Part shown: piece by piece, positions 34,069-43,995 of the stretch
Position numbering within the stretch: position 1 is the stretch's first letter
Layout: each line of letters begins with the position of its first letter
Source: Maridesulfovibrio salexigens DSM 2638
GTDB lineage: Bacteria; Desulfobacterota; Desulfovibrionia; Desulfovibrionales; Desulfovibrionaceae
Reading direction: 5' to 3'
Length of the DNA: 64,000 bases
NCBI RefSeq assembly: GCF_000023445.1
Contig: NC_012881.1
Location: forward strand, 2,113,501 to 2,177,500
The notes under the pieces: generated by a model
Told to the model about the DNA's origin: nothing
What the model saw: the letters and a program-made list of their open reading frames with translations, nothing else
Databases searched by the model: none
Made by a program: the position numbers and the translations under genes

Positions 34069-35265
34069 TTCTTTAATCTGATAATCGTAATTCTCTACGA
34101 TTTCTTTTAATATTTCAGTATCAATTCCTAAAATTTCCCATACTTCATCATCTACTCCGGGAAGAACATACATACCACCATCAGCTATACCAACGGCTAA
34201 AGCAAGGTTGTCTGCAACCTGAAGAATTCCCGCTTCTTTTGTCATTTCGCTTTTACTGGGAGCGTGATGTGAACTGATAATTTCAGTTAAGGTAGGTGGG
34301 AAATTCCATTTCTCAAGCATACAACGTGCGACTTCAGTATGGTTGAAACCAAGAACCATGTCTTCAGCTTCAATCAGTGGGATAAAGTTCTCGCGGGCGA
34401 AAAGCATCGTCTGGACTGCACTATATGGCATCTTTTTAAAGAGAATTAATCTGCCAACATCATGCAGGAGTCCGGCAGTAAACATCATTTCCGGGACAAC
34501 ACCGTCAACTTTTTCTGCGATGACCTTACAAAAAACTCCACAAGTCAATGAATGCATCCAGAATGAACGCATGTCGATGAGTTCAGGCGGAATATCTTTG
34601 AAATAGCCGATGGTGGAAAGACCAAGTGCCAGAGTGCAAAGTTCTTTTCCGCCAATCAGGGCTACGGCCCGGACGAGGTTGTTAATTTCAGATGGGAAAC
34701 CGTAAAGAGGGCTGTTAACCAGCTTTAATAATTGAGTTGATAGTCCAACATCAAGACCTACAACATTCGCAATCTGTTCAGCTGTGCTAGTTGAATCTTC
34801 AACCACTTCTTTAACTTTGAAGAAAATATCAGGAAAAGATGCAACCTTTATCTCAGCTTCGACAATATCTTCTATTGTCCCTTCATCACGGAAAAATAAA
34901 TCCCGCATGTCATCAAGAGCGGTCACGTGCTGCTCATCTGTAGTAGGAAGTCGCCAACCTTCCATAATTCGGATCGCGGTTTTATAAACAGCAACATCAA
35001 AAAGCTGCATCACAACAGGATCATCATGATTGATGAACATAAAATAATCGCGGGCATAGATGAATGCTTTATCGATACTCTCTTCATCAGGTTCGCCAAC
35101 ATCTGATCCCACGACTTTGAGCTCTTCGATTCCCTGATTTTTAAAAACAGAAATATTCTTGTTCGTGAGAACAGACCCGGAAGGTAAAAGCATTCTTCCT
35201 CCCTGCATCAGGTCTGCTGCTAACACCATACCCGGCTGGACGTCTTCAATGCTCACTGTCTGCAT
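34045..35265 (-). CDS. HDOD domain signalling protein
   Basis: 406-residue protein. The HDOD region spans about residues 155-350 (LLHDVGRLILF, GFNHTEVARCML, SHHAPSKSEM). HDOD proteins are non-catalytic or degenerate relatives of HD phosphohydrolases used in signalling. The first 60 residues form a separate strand-rich module (QPGMVLAADL). It is followed by the CheR gene upstream of it on the same strand, 30 bases apart, so both may act in motility or c-di-GMP signalling. Confidence 0.85.
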   Translation of the reverse strand: MQTVSIEDVQPGMVLAADLMQGGRMLLPSGSVLTNKNISVFKNQGIEELKVVGSDVGEPDEESIDKAFIYARDYFMFINHDDPVVMQLFDVAVYKTAIRIMEGWRLPTTDEQHVTALDDMRDLFFRDEGTIEDIVEAEIKVASFPDIFFKVKEVVEDSTSTAEQIANVVGLDVGLSTQLLKLVNSPLYGFPSEINNLVRAVALIGGKELCTLALGLSTIGYFKDIPPELIDMRSFWMHSLTCGVFCKVIAEKVDGVVPEMMFTAGLLHDVGRLILFKKMPYSAVQTMLFARENFIPLIEAEDMVLGFNHTEVARCMLEKWNFPPTLTEIISSHHAPSKSEMTKEAGILQVADNLALAVGIADGGMYVLPGVDDEVWEILGIDTEILKEIVENYDYQIKELFSNFFN

Positions 35266-35295
35266 ATCTCACCTCGTAAATCTTGATTGGCAGAT

Positions 35296-36174
35296 TCAAA
35301 TTTTATGATAAGTAATAGTTCCGGCGTGCTGCCTGGGTTTGAACATGTCATTCACAATATGTAGTGATTCAGAGTGTCCCACATACAAGTGACCGTTATC
35401 AAGTAAATTATTATGAAAAGCGCTGAGAACTTTCCTTTTCATCTCCTTATCGAAATAAATGATCACATTGCGGCAGAAAACAATATGTGACTTGGGGACC
35501 AGTTTCAGTGAGTGGTCTTGGTTCAAATTGATTTTTCCAAACTTAATTAAGCGCTTAACTTCCGGTTTTATTTGGTAAATATCGTTACCTTTTTCAATGA
35601 AATAATTCGATATTACATGGGCGGGAGTTGTGCGCAATGAATATTTTGTATAAAGGCCCTTCTCCGCCATTTTTAAAACATTTGTTGAAATATCATTGGC
35701 TGTTATACGAATTCGCCACTTTCGAATATCATCCTTTAAAGCTTCATGCAGGATAATTGCCAAGGTATAAGGCTCTTCTCCGGAGGAACAACCTGCTGAC
35801 CATATTCTAATTTCACGCCGCCCTGTTTTGTTACCGGCATCAATTAGTTCTTTAAGAGTATAGTTGCGAAAGACTTTCAGCTGCGGGTTATCTCTAAAAA
35901 AGCTTGTTTCATTAGTGGTAATCAACTCGGTGAGCATATGTAATTCTTCAGACTTCCCCTTAGGATGCTTCTTCAAATATTCAATATAAGCTGAATAGCT
36001 CTTTAATTGTAATTCAGAAAGGCGGGGGGCAAATCTATTCTCAACAAGAAAGCGTCTGTTATCCTGCAAATAAATACCCGAAAGCTCATAGATTATATCT
36101 CTGAGCTTCAAAAATTCATTTTGAGTAATTTTTATATTACCGCTAAATCCATTTCCTGAGAATAAGCCACTCAT
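35296..36174 (-). CDS. cheR: CheR-type chemoreceptor methyltransferase
   Basis: 292 residues. N-terminal CheR helical domain (residues 18-75), then SAM domain with SAGCSSGEEPYTLAI near residue 140, LTANDIS-like ITANDIST, and VFCRNVIIYFDKE near residue 235. Methylates receptor glutamates in chemotaxis. No receptor or other che gene is nearby; the HDOD gene follows it. Confidence 0.92.
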   Translation of the reverse strand: MSGLFSGNGFSGNIKITQNEFLKLRDIIYELSGIYLQDNRRFLVENRFAPRLSELQLKSYSAYIEYLKKHPKGKSEELHMLTELITTNETSFFRDNPQLKVFRNYTLKELIDAGNKTGRREIRIWSAGCSSGEEPYTLAIILHEALKDDIRKWRIRITANDISTNVLKMAEKGLYTKYSLRTTPAHVISNYFIEKGNDIYQIKPEVKRLIKFGKINLNQDHSLKLVPKSHIVFCRNVIIYFDKEMKRKVLSAFHNNLLDNGHLYVGHSESLHIVNDMFKPRQHAGTITYHKI

Positions 36175-36275
36175 ACAATTTTACCATCATAATAACTATA
36201 ATTGTCTTCAATTCGTAGCAAACCTAGTAGTAATCATTTTCTAACTATCAGAAAGAAGCAGGAACTTCAAAAAAA

Positions 36276-37550
36276 TTATCTGTTATATATTTTCTTCCAT
36301 TCATCCAAAAAAAGAACCGCTGTATCTAACGAACTCAACTGACCCTGCTGCGAACGGATAGCTGTTACTAAATCATCAAACTCAACATTAGCAGGCAATC
36401 CGAGCTTTTCTATTAGCATTACGATATCTTTTTTCAGTTCATCTGGAAAATCATCATTAAATAGTGCTTCACTATTTCTTTCAACAGGCCAGTCGCTGAA
36501 TCTTTCTGCAGTAAAATCAATTAAAGACTGCATTCGAACTTCGTAAGTATGGTCTTTGAGAACTCTTGCACGGGCTTTTTCTACATAACTTTCCCTCTCT
36601 TCAGGATGGGCAAGAAAATGTCCGATCTTAAGATCAAGATCCTCAAGATTTTCAAAATGGGCCAATTCTCCATCATCAAACGCTTCAGGCATGAGAGTAC
36701 GCTTATCTACAAGCTGAAACGCTCCACACGCTGCCAGCTCGAAAGTCCGGGGATTGATAAAATCTCCTCCACTGACCAGTTCATCGGCATTAATGGAAGA
36801 ATGCAAGTTAAGGTTGATCTTGGTGCCGTTAAAAATCTTAACACACTCATCTGATGAAACACGTCTGCCTTCAAGCTGAACGTAAGGTTCAAGGACGTGA
36901 TCTCCATCCCATTCACTTCCCCAGATTTTTAGGCCGTGGTGAATCAATTTGCGGAATGCCAAACGCCTATTGGGGTATCCTGCACCCATAAAAGACACAT
37001 CGCCGCCGTATTTGCGGGCATCAATTGAGTTTAACTGCTCTGGTTTATGAAAATCAGGATGGGCAGCCAAAGGCAGATAGAGGACATTCTCCACCCCGAT
37101 CTGTTGTAATTCATTAAAAAACGGTTCCTTCTGGATAACAGCAAAAACATCATAAAAAGGTGCGAATGATTGCCAGTATGTAAATAAACGGAAATCTTCC
37201 ACAAACCACATGGCAGTTTTCACATTATCCTTACGCAGTCTTTTTAAAGCCTGATGAGTCAGCGGAGCTTGCGCCATAGCCAGAACCATGTCCGGCTCAA
37301 AAGTTTCAACTTTAGCCAATACAGCCTGCGACAGCATGTTCAAGTAGCTGTTTCGAAGATATTGGTGTCTGTCCGAAATTACTTTCAAATCATCAATAGC
37401 GTTGTAGGCTCCGTAAAAATCCGGGGCTTCAAAAGTCTCAACCAAATGCCCCATCTTTTCCAATGCAGAAACGCAGAACCTGCCCACAGGCAATGATCCG
37501 CCATAGAGAGGAAGAACAACCAGAATTCTCAGCACCTTATTATTATCCAT
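36276..37550 (-). CDS. Glycosyltransferase, CgeB family
   Basis: 424 residues, GT-B fold with an N-terminal domain opening LRILVVLPLYGG and the C-terminal Rossmann half with NGTKINLNLHSS and NPRTFELAACGAFQLVDKR. Such CgeB-like (DUF3880-type) proteins glycosylate surface or spore structures. Directly follows the GT9 gene (16 bases), suggesting joint modification of LPS or a surface polymer. Confidence 0.85.
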   Translation of the reverse strand: MDNNKVLRILVVLPLYGGSLPVGRFCVSALEKMGHLVETFEAPDFYGAYNAIDDLKVISDRHQYLRNSYLNMLSQAVLAKVETFEPDMVLAMAQAPLTHQALKRLRKDNVKTAMWFVEDFRLFTYWQSFAPFYDVFAVIQKEPFFNELQQIGVENVLYLPLAAHPDFHKPEQLNSIDARKYGGDVSFMGAGYPNRRLAFRKLIHHGLKIWGSEWDGDHVLEPYVQLEGRRVSSDECVKIFNGTKINLNLHSSINADELVSGGDFINPRTFELAACGAFQLVDKRTLMPEAFDDGELAHFENLEDLDLKIGHFLAHPEERESYVEKARARVLKDHTYEVRMQSLIDFTAERFSDWPVERNSEALFNDDFPDELKKDIVMLIEKLGLPANVEFDDLVTAIRSQQGQLSSLDTAVLFLDEWKKIYNR

Positions 37551-37566
37551 GACTTTACCTTTAAAT

Positions 37567-38787
37567 TTAAGCTGTTATCCAGTCTTTATCTTTGTAAAAC
37601 TTTTCTGCCAGATCAGGGAATGGGCCATGTTCGCCAATATCAAGTACACCCAGATGGCAACCTATGAATTTACGCAGTCTTTGCCTGCGCACTCCACTGG
37701 GGTCGTTTCCGGCTTTCAAAATAAATTCAGTACCCAGAAAATCACAACCTGATTCAAATACGGAAATACCCGCAGGTAGATGTTCCGGTTTGCGAGTTGC
37801 AAGGTAGCGTGCGGTTAACGGATCCTTGAATGGGGCCAGACATTTCAAATCATGATAACAGGGCTGGGATTCCATGCAGGGAGAACAATCCGTGTTTGCT
37901 TGAAGTATTGTATGTCCCTCCCCGTATGGTCCGGTCTCAGTACACCAAGCCGAGGAAAGGAAAAAGCCCAGTACCGGAACACCTAAATGGGCCGCGAGAT
38001 GCATCGTTCCGGTGTCCGGTGTAATTACCACATCCAGACCGGTAACAGCATCAACCAGCCCCTTCCAATCCGTCTCTCCGGCAAGGTTAACCGTACTCTG
38101 TGCAATAGCAGCAGGAAATTTAGATATTAATTTTCTTCCTGCATCGCGCTCAGCTTTACTGCCGAGTAGAAAAATATCTTTATTCTTAATCTTTGACCGA
38201 ACAGACATAACCAACGGAGCCAGAACATCATAAGGAAGGGATCGTCTGCTTTCCCGCCCGGCAAGCACAACTCCGATTCCTTTACCACCGGGTGCGGCAA
38301 CAGGATTCACGTCTTTAGCAGGAAGCATATCCGGACTGAGAGCAGCCCAATAATCAACCAGATTTATATTATTGCGCCGTTCCGCAGCCAGACGAAATCC
38401 AAGTTCAAACCACGGATCTTTCATGGTCTGTCCCTTCACCCTTTTATGGCCTTTGACTTTTTTGGGATCAAACATAGATGAAAGGGCATAATTCATGGCT
38501 GAGAAATTTAAATTATATATCTCGGTAAAATCTATCTCAAATAATTGTTTGAAGACTTCATAGTTGACCGGAAGTACTGTATCTATACCCTGCCCGTCTA
38601 TCCCGCTGCCATGAGCGATCAGCGGATGGATTTCGCAGGCCGGATAGATAATCCGCGCTAAATTCTCGAGAGATCGGTCCAGACAGAGATGCACTGTAAA
38701 TCCAAGCCGTTGCAGAGTAAGCACAAGACGCTTGGTCTGGACCAGATCGCCAAACCTTGTCAATTGTATAACCAGAGCCCGTTTCAT
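37567..38787 (-). CDS. Glycosyltransferase family 9 (heptosyltransferase-like)
   Basis: 406 residues. N-terminal RALVIQLTRFGDLVQTKR and C-terminal VITPDTGTMHLAAHLGVPVLGFF are the ADP-heptose-binding GT9 pattern of LPS core enzymes. Upstream member of a two-gene operon with the CgeB-like gene; opposite to the tetrapyrrole genes. Acceptor not deducible. Confidence 0.9.
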   Translation of the reverse strand: MKRALVIQLTRFGDLVQTKRLVLTLQRLGFTVHLCLDRSLENLARIIYPACEIHPLIAHGSGIDGQGIDTVLPVNYEVFKQLFEIDFTEIYNLNFSAMNYALSSMFDPKKVKGHKRVKGQTMKDPWFELGFRLAAERRNNINLVDYWAALSPDMLPAKDVNPVAAPGGKGIGVVLAGRESRRSLPYDVLAPLVMSVRSKIKNKDIFLLGSKAERDAGRKLISKFPAAIAQSTVNLAGETDWKGLVDAVTGLDVVITPDTGTMHLAAHLGVPVLGFFLSSAWCTETGPYGEGHTILQANTDCSPCMESQPCYHDLKCLAPFKDPLTARYLATRKPEHLPAGISVFESGCDFLGTEFILKAGNDPSGVRRQRLRKFIGCHLGVLDIGEHGPFPDLAEKFYKDKDWITA

Positions 38788-38891
38788 TAAATATCCGTAT
38801 CCTTACAAGGGTTTGATTTTTTGAATTATATCTTTTTATCAGCACTTTGTCATTTTACAATGCACCTACTCATTTGATATGCAGGACTTCT

Positions 38892-39569
38892 ATGACTTAC
38901 TACCCTATTTTTCTTAAAGTGAAAAACCGCAAGTGTTTGCTGGTCGGAGCAGGTTCTGTCGGGATACGCAAACTCAAGTCCATACTTGAGTGCGACCCAG
39001 AACAGGTAACGGTTCTCGATACAGCAGAGCCGGGATCGGAGATGCTTGAGATCAGCCGTGATCAACGGGTGGTCTTTGAACAACGCCCTTTTAATGACGA
39101 TGATCTGGATGATGTATTCATCGCCTTTGCCTGCACAAACAACAGCGAACTTAATCGTCGCATGGCTGAACTTTGTGCTGAAAAAAATATTCTCTGCAAT
39201 ATCGCCGACTTTCCAGAAGGAAGCAACTTTATTGTCCCCTCGGTGATCAGGCAGGGAGATTTAACACTGGCAGTATCTTCCGGGGGGTGCACTCCTGCAT
39301 TTACCAAGAGGATACGCCGTGAATTACAGGACATTTTCGGTCCACACTATGCAAATTTTATCACTTTAATGGGAAGAATCAGGCCGCTGGTCCTTGACCT
39401 CGGCAAGGAAACAAGCCACAACACCGCTTTGTTCAGGCAACTTGTCGCATCTCCTATATTAGATGAACTGGAGGCCGGAGACATGGATCGGGTGAAGAAA
39501 ATTCTGACCCGGATCCTGCCCCAAGAACTTGTTCCCCGTATACCGGAGTTAATTGATGACCTTATTTGA
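38892..39569 (+). CDS. cysG: Precorrin-2 dehydrogenase / siroheme synthase N-domain
   Basis: 225 residues, corresponding to the NAD-binding dehydrogenase/ferrochelatase part of CysG (CysGB, Met8-like), without the methyltransferase half. LVGAGSVGIRKLKSIL binds NAD. Oxidises precorrin-2 to sirohydrochlorin. ATG 38892 is set by AGGA seven bases upstream. It overlaps the HemX-like gene by 14 bases, giving a tetrapyrrole operon with hemA; Desulfovibrio makes haem through siroheme. Confidence 0.92.
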   Translation: MTYYPIFLKVKNRKCLLVGAGSVGIRKLKSILECDPEQVTVLDTAEPGSEMLEISRDQRVVFEQRPFNDDDLDDVFIAFACTNNSELNRRMAELCAEKNILCNIADFPEGSNFIVPSVIRQGDLTLAVSSGGCTPAFTKRIRRELQDIFGPHYANFITLMGRIRPLVLDLGKETSHNTALFRQLVASPILDELEAGDMDRVKKILTRILPQELVPRIPELIDDLI

Positions 39570-40383
39570 ATTATTCCAGTACGTAACTATCGCCCTCTAC
39601 CTTACGGGCACTGTTTGCTTTTTCATCGGAAGTCTCAAGAACAATAAGGTGTTGGGAAAACTGGGTAACCTTTCCGCTGTCGGCGGGTTCGCCCTGCACA
39701 CCCTTGACCTGCTTCTGGCGGTTACTCTTTACAGAGGAACTGTTTTAAGCGGCGGTTATTTTTATTTCAGTCTGCTGGGCTGGAGTTGTATCCTCGTCTA
39801 TTTCGGACTGTGGTGGAAACTGCGCTCAACTTTTTTCGCGCTCACCGCCTCTCCTCTTGCTCTGCTGCTTTTTCTTGTTTCCCTTGCTTCCCAGAGCCTG
39901 AAGGTCACTCTTCCTGCACATCTGGCAGGTCTGTTCATCGGTCTGCATATCGGGACCATCTTTGTCAGCATCGCGCTCATGGCCATGGCTGCCGGGGCCG
40001 GGGTCGCATTTATCTACCTGAACAACAAAATTAAAACCAAGGCAAACCTGACCGGAATGGAAAAGGAAATGCCTTCGCTTAATACTTTCGACAATGTAAA
40101 CCATTGGTCGATTATCATCGGATTCCCTCTTTACACTTTGAGTCTTGCTTCCGGTTTCCTCTGGGCACGGGCGGCGTTCACCAAAATGTTTTCCTGGGAT
40201 CCCAAAGAGATCGTTACTTTAGTAGTCTGGTTTCTTTTTGCCTTTGTTTTCCATCAGCGCATTATGGTTGGCTGGAGAGGCAAAAAACCGGCAATTCTGG
40301 TGATTATCGTTTTTGTTATCACCATGATTTCCTTGTGGGGGATCAACTTTTTTGTCCCCACTCACCATAGCTTTAAAGTCTGA
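39556..40383 (+). CDS. HemX/CcsA-like cytochrome c assembly membrane protein
   Basis: 275 residues with about eight membrane helices. The tryptophan-rich haem-handling patterns are weak, but FSWDPKEIVTLVVWF and the conserved His residues fit the CcsA/HemX family. Lies between siroheme synthase and hemA, with translational overlap. HemX proteins modulate HemA levels or aid haem export; which applies is not known. Confidence 0.88.
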   Translation: MTLFELFQYVTIALYLTGTVCFFIGSLKNNKVLGKLGNLSAVGGFALHTLDLLLAVTLYRGTVLSGGYFYFSLLGWSCILVYFGLWWKLRSTFFALTASPLALLLFLVSLASQSLKVTLPAHLAGLFIGLHIGTIFVSIALMAMAAGAGVAFIYLNNKIKTKANLTGMEKEMPSLNTFDNVNHWSIIIGFPLYTLSLASGFLWARAAFTKMFSWDPKEIVTLVVWFLFAFVFHQRIMVGWRGKKPAILVIIVFVITMISLWGINFFVPTHHSFKV

Positions 40384-40384
40384 T

Positions 40385-41704
40385 ATGGACCATAATATTT
40401 ACCTTATCGGCCTCAACCACCGCTCCGCCGGAGTGGATGTGCGTGAGCGTTATGCCTTGACCAACGTTGAAGAGTTCGAATCCGGACTGCTTGAACTTGG
40501 CGTGCGTGAAGTAATGGCATTATCCACCTGCAACAGGGTTGAAATTCTTGTTGTCTGTGCCCCTGAAATAACCCAGCCCAATATTCTCGAATATTGGGCC
40601 AAAAGATGCTGCGGTTCTGTTAGTGAACTTGAACCCAACACTTATTGCCATGACGGGTTGAATGCGGTGAAACACCTTTTCCGGGTAGCCTGCAGTCTTG
40701 ATTCAATGATTGTCGGCGAACCGCAGATTCTGGGCCAGCTCAAAGATTCTTATCGCAAAGCCGTTGAAGCAGGAGCCGCACGGGTCATCATCAACCGCAT
40801 GCTGCACAAATCGTTTTTTGTTGCGAAAAGAGTCCGCACGGAGACTTCCATTGCCTCCAGCGCGGTTTCAATCAGCTATGCGGCGGTTGAGCTTGCCAAA
40901 AAGATTTTCGGTGAACTGGAAGGTCAGCGGGCCATGCTTATCGGAGCCGGGGAAATGGCAGAACTTGCCGCTACCCATCTCCTGAATAGCGGTGTGGAGC
41001 AGATTTCCATCGCCAACCGAACCTATTCACGAGCCGAAGATCTGGCAAAATGTATGGGGGGAAGCGCGGTTTCTTTTGATAATCTTTATGACCACCTCGT
41101 GGAGACCGATATTATTATCAGTTCCACAGGCGCACCGCATGCGGTTATCTCTGCCAAAGAGATGAAAAAAGTCATCAAGAAGCGCAAGTATCGCCCGATG
41201 TTCTTCATCGATATTGCTGTTCCGCGCGACATTGACCCTGACGTTAACGGTCTGGACAACGTCTACCTTTATGACATTGATGATCTTAAAGATGTTGTTG
41301 AGGAAAATAAATCTCAGCGTGAAGATGAAGCGATCAAAGCCAACTCCATCGTAGAATTCGAAACTCTTTCTTTTGGTAACTGGATTAATTCACTCGACCT
41401 GCAGCCGACCATTGTGGACCTTTTCAACCGCAGTGAAAACGTTGCCCAGCAGGAGCTTGCGAAGACTCTTAAGCGACTCGGCGATGTGGATGCCAAGACC
41501 CATAAGGCTCTTGAGACTATGGCTATGTCCATCGGTAAAAAACTTCTCCATGAGCCTGTAGCTTTCTTAAAGCGCCGTACGGAAGAAGAAGGCAAAGCTG
41601 ATGAATTTGTTGATCTTGCCCGCCGCATGTTCAACCTCGATAACGAAACAATTCCTGCTGATGCACACTGTGGCAGGAAAAAGAACCGGAACCCCGAAAA
41701 TTAA
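40385..41704 (+). CDS. hemA: Glutamyl-tRNA reductase
   Basis: First step of C5 tetrapyrrole synthesis: Glu-tRNA to glutamate-1-semialdehyde with NADPH. 439 residues. The nucleophilic Cys is in ALSTCNRVEI near residue 50, with GLNHRSAG at the start, GEPQILGQLKDSY, and the Rossmann AMLIGAGEMAELAA. ATG 40385 begins one base after the preceding stop. Confidence 0.97.
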   Translation: MDHNIYLIGLNHRSAGVDVRERYALTNVEEFESGLLELGVREVMALSTCNRVEILVVCAPEITQPNILEYWAKRCCGSVSELEPNTYCHDGLNAVKHLFRVACSLDSMIVGEPQILGQLKDSYRKAVEAGAARVIINRMLHKSFFVAKRVRTETSIASSAVSISYAAVELAKKIFGELEGQRAMLIGAGEMAELAATHLLNSGVEQISIANRTYSRAEDLAKCMGGSAVSFDNLYDHLVETDIIISSTGAPHAVISAKEMKKVIKKRKYRPMFFIDIAVPRDIDPDVNGLDNVYLYDIDDLKDVVEENKSQREDEAIKANSIVEFETLSFGNWINSLDLQPTIVDLFNRSENVAQQELAKTLKRLGDVDAKTHKALETMAMSIGKKLLHEPVAFLKRRTEEEGKADEFVDLARRMFNLDNETIPADAHCGRKKNRNPEN

Positions 41705-41716
41705 AGGATTTCAGGA

Positions 41717-42052
41717 ATGAGAAACTATCTGCTTGATGACATATACGAAGAAGATGTTAAAAAGATTTCCGCTGCTCTGAGTGAGCTTGAATTTCAGGGC
41801 CCTATCGAAGGTATTTTCTATCTTCCGCTTCCTGAAGAGCTTCTCAATGATGAGCAGAAAGAGCATATGGGTGAATGCGGTCCTTTTTTCATGGCTCTTG
41901 AAGTTGAGGAAACTTCCGTAAAGGTTGAGCTGCTCGTTCGTGCACGCAACAAGATTCGTTGTTCCTGTGTGGCTTACGCTACTTCTGAACAGCGTAATCA
42001 CATGATGGAATACATCGACAAATTTATCGCCGATTTAGAGATTTCTTATTAG
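41717..42052 (+). CDS. Conserved hypothetical protein
   Basis: 111-residue acidic soluble protein, no recognised domain. AGGAATG upstream of ATG. Sits between hemA and tilS with short gaps, so is cotranscribed. Two Cys in KIRCSCVAY could bind metal. Function unknown. Confidence 0.8.
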   Translation: MRNYLLDDIYEEDVKKISAALSELEFQGPIEGIFYLPLPEELLNDEQKEHMGECGPFFMALEVEETSVKVELLVRARNKIRCSCVAYATSEQRNHMMEYIDKFIADLEISY

Positions 42053-42059
42053 GTAATTT

Positions 42060-43082
42060 ATGAATTCGCTGCCAGCTAAGATTCAAGATTTAACTCCTAA
42101 GCTTGCAAAGCTTTGTTTAGATATTGAAAAGTTCGGCAAACTTAAATCCGGTGAAGACTTCGCCTCAAAGACCATGCTCGTTGGCGTATCCGGCGGCATT
42201 GATTCTACAGCATTATTGATTATCGCTACCCTGCTCGCCCGTAAATCGGGGGGCAGGGTTTTTTGCGCCCATATTGATCATAACTTGCGGAAGGAATCTG
42301 CCGGCGACCGTGCTTTTGTAGAAGAGCTGTGTACTGAGCTAGGCGTTCCGGTCAAATCGCTTAAAGCTGATGTTGCAGGCTATGCAGCGGAACGATCAAT
42401 AGGACTGGAAGAAGCCGGACGGATCATCCGTTATGATTTTTTCAAGCAGTGCTTGAAGAAATTTGATGCAGACTTTCTATTGTTAGCACACCACATCGGC
42501 GACTTGTCTGAAGATGTCGTCATGCGGCTTATCCGAGGCACGGGATGGCCTGCTCTCGCTGGAATGGATGCTTACGATCCAAAAAGGAAACTGCTGCGCC
42601 CCCTGCTCTCTACTGATAAAGATTCGCTTGAAGATTTCCTGCGTTCCATCGGTTGCCCGTGGCGGGAAGACGAGAGCAACACTTGCGATGATTACACCCG
42701 AAACCGGATTCGTAATCACATCATGCCCTTATTATATAATGAGAACCCAAACCTTGGGGCAGGATTAATCAGACTGAAGAATCAGGCTGAATTGGATGAA
42801 GCATTCTGGGATGAACAGGTGGCGGAAGCAATTAAGCATGTTCAGGAAGTTGAAGACGGTATATTGCTACCTTGTTCAATTTTGAACAAATATCATTCTG
42901 CATTAAGATTGCGTATTTATAAAAAAATTTTAGATGACCTCGGCCCCGGCCATACCCTCTTTGATTCGATTATACTGTTGGATCAGGGCTTTTTAGCTCG
43001 AAAATCCGGTTCAACCTTCCAATTTCCCGGAAAAAAGGTTGTTAAGGTCAATAAAGCAGGACTCTTATTCAAAGTTAATTAG
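42060..43082 (+). CDS. tilS: tRNA(Ile)-lysidine synthetase
   Basis: Modifies C34 of tRNA-Ile(CAU) to lysidine, 340 residues. PP-loop VGVSGGIDSTALL near residue 43 and the AHHIGDLSEDVVMRLIRG motif. The usual HHxDDQxET is HHIGDLSED here, so the first Asp is Gly; the rest is intact. The C-terminal part is compact, lacking a long TilS-C domain. Confidence 0.93.
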   Translation: MNSLPAKIQDLTPKLAKLCLDIEKFGKLKSGEDFASKTMLVGVSGGIDSTALLIIATLLARKSGGRVFCAHIDHNLRKESAGDRAFVEELCTELGVPVKSLKADVAGYAAERSIGLEEAGRIIRYDFFKQCLKKFDADFLLLAHHIGDLSEDVVMRLIRGTGWPALAGMDAYDPKRKLLRPLLSTDKDSLEDFLRSIGCPWREDESNTCDDYTRNRIRNHIMPLLYNENPNLGAGLIRLKNQAELDEAFWDEQVAEAIKHVQEVEDGILLPCSILNKYHSALRLRIYKKILDDLGPGHTLFDSIILLDQGFLARKSGSTFQFPGKKVVKVNKAGLLFKVN

Positions 43083-43154
43083 AGGATTGACAGCGACGAC
43101 AGCAAGGTTTAGAACTTTGTGAAATTTGTTACTAATTCTTTAGGAGGACAACAG

Positions 43155-43826
43155 ATGAATATTCTTATTTTTGGACCCAACGGTAGTGGTAAAGGAACTC
43201 AGGGCGCTCTCGCTAAGAAAAAATACGACCTCGATCACATCGAATCCGGCGCTATTTTCCGTAAGCACATCGGTGGCGGTACCGAACTCGGCATGAAAGC
43301 TAAAGAGTACATCGACAAAGGTGAACTCGTTCCCGATGATATCACCATTCCTATGGTTCTCGACGTTCTCCAGTCTTCCGGTGAAAACGGCTGGCTGCTC
43401 GACGGTTTCCCCCGCTCCATCGTTCAGGCTGAAAAGCTCTGGGAAGCTCTCGAAAAAGACGGCGTAAAGCTCGACTTCGTAATCGAAATCCTGCTGCCCC
43501 GCGAAGTTGCTAAAAACCGCATCATGGGCCGTCGCCTCTGCGAAAACGATCCTAACCACCCCAACAACAAGTTCATCGACGCTATCAAGCCCGACGGAGA
43601 CAAATGTCGCGTATGCGGCGGTGCTCTCTCCGAGCGCGCTGATGACCAGGACGAAGATGCAATCAACAAACGCCACGACATCTACTACGATGACAACACC
43701 GGTACTGTTGCAGCTGCATACTTCTACAAAGATCTGGCTCCTAAAGCTGGCTTCAAATACATCGAACTCAATGGTGAAGGCACCATCGAAGAGATTAAAG
43801 ATACCCTCATGGGTCAGCTCGTTTAG
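43155..43826 (+). CDS. adk: Adenylate kinase with metal-binding LID
   Basis: 223 residues, interconverts ATP+AMP and 2 ADP. P-loop FGPNGSGKGTQG, LLDGFPRS, and the LID with Cys129, His135, Cys151 and Cys154 (C-x5-H-x15-C-x2-C), matching in number and spacing the metal site described for Desulfovibrio gigas adenylate kinase. AGGAGG fixes ATG 43155. A strong terminator follows. Confidence 0.97.
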   Translation: MNILIFGPNGSGKGTQGALAKKKYDLDHIESGAIFRKHIGGGTELGMKAKEYIDKGELVPDDITIPMVLDVLQSSGENGWLLDGFPRSIVQAEKLWEALEKDGVKLDFVIEILLPREVAKNRIMGRRLCENDPNHPNNKFIDAIKPDGDKCRVCGGALSERADDQDEDAINKRHDIYYDDNTGTVAAAYFYKDLAPKAGFKYIELNGEGTIEEIKDTLMGQLV

Positions 43827-43845
43827 TTCGAAGTTTGCCGAATAT

Positions 43846-43880
43846 AAAAGGCCCGCAGTCATTTTGACTGCGGGCCTTTT
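43846..43880 (+). terminator. Terminator after adk
   Basis: AAAAGGCCCGCAGTCA-TTT-TGACTGCGGGCCTTTT, 16-base-pair arms. Confidence 0.95.
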
Positions 43881-43921
43881 TTTATTCAAAAAAGTTCACA
43901 ATTCAGAAAAGTGAAATATTA

Positions 43922-43957
43922 AAGGCGTCCAAAGGTTCTTTCCCCTCTAGACGCCTT
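43922..43957 (-). terminator. Hairpin after the beta-helix gene
   Basis: AAGGCGTC / GACGCCTT with a long loop; weak T-run on the minus strand, moderate confidence. Confidence 0.45.
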
Positions 43958-43995
43958 ATGCAAAATTATTTCAACGAATAAGCTAAAGCTTCAAA

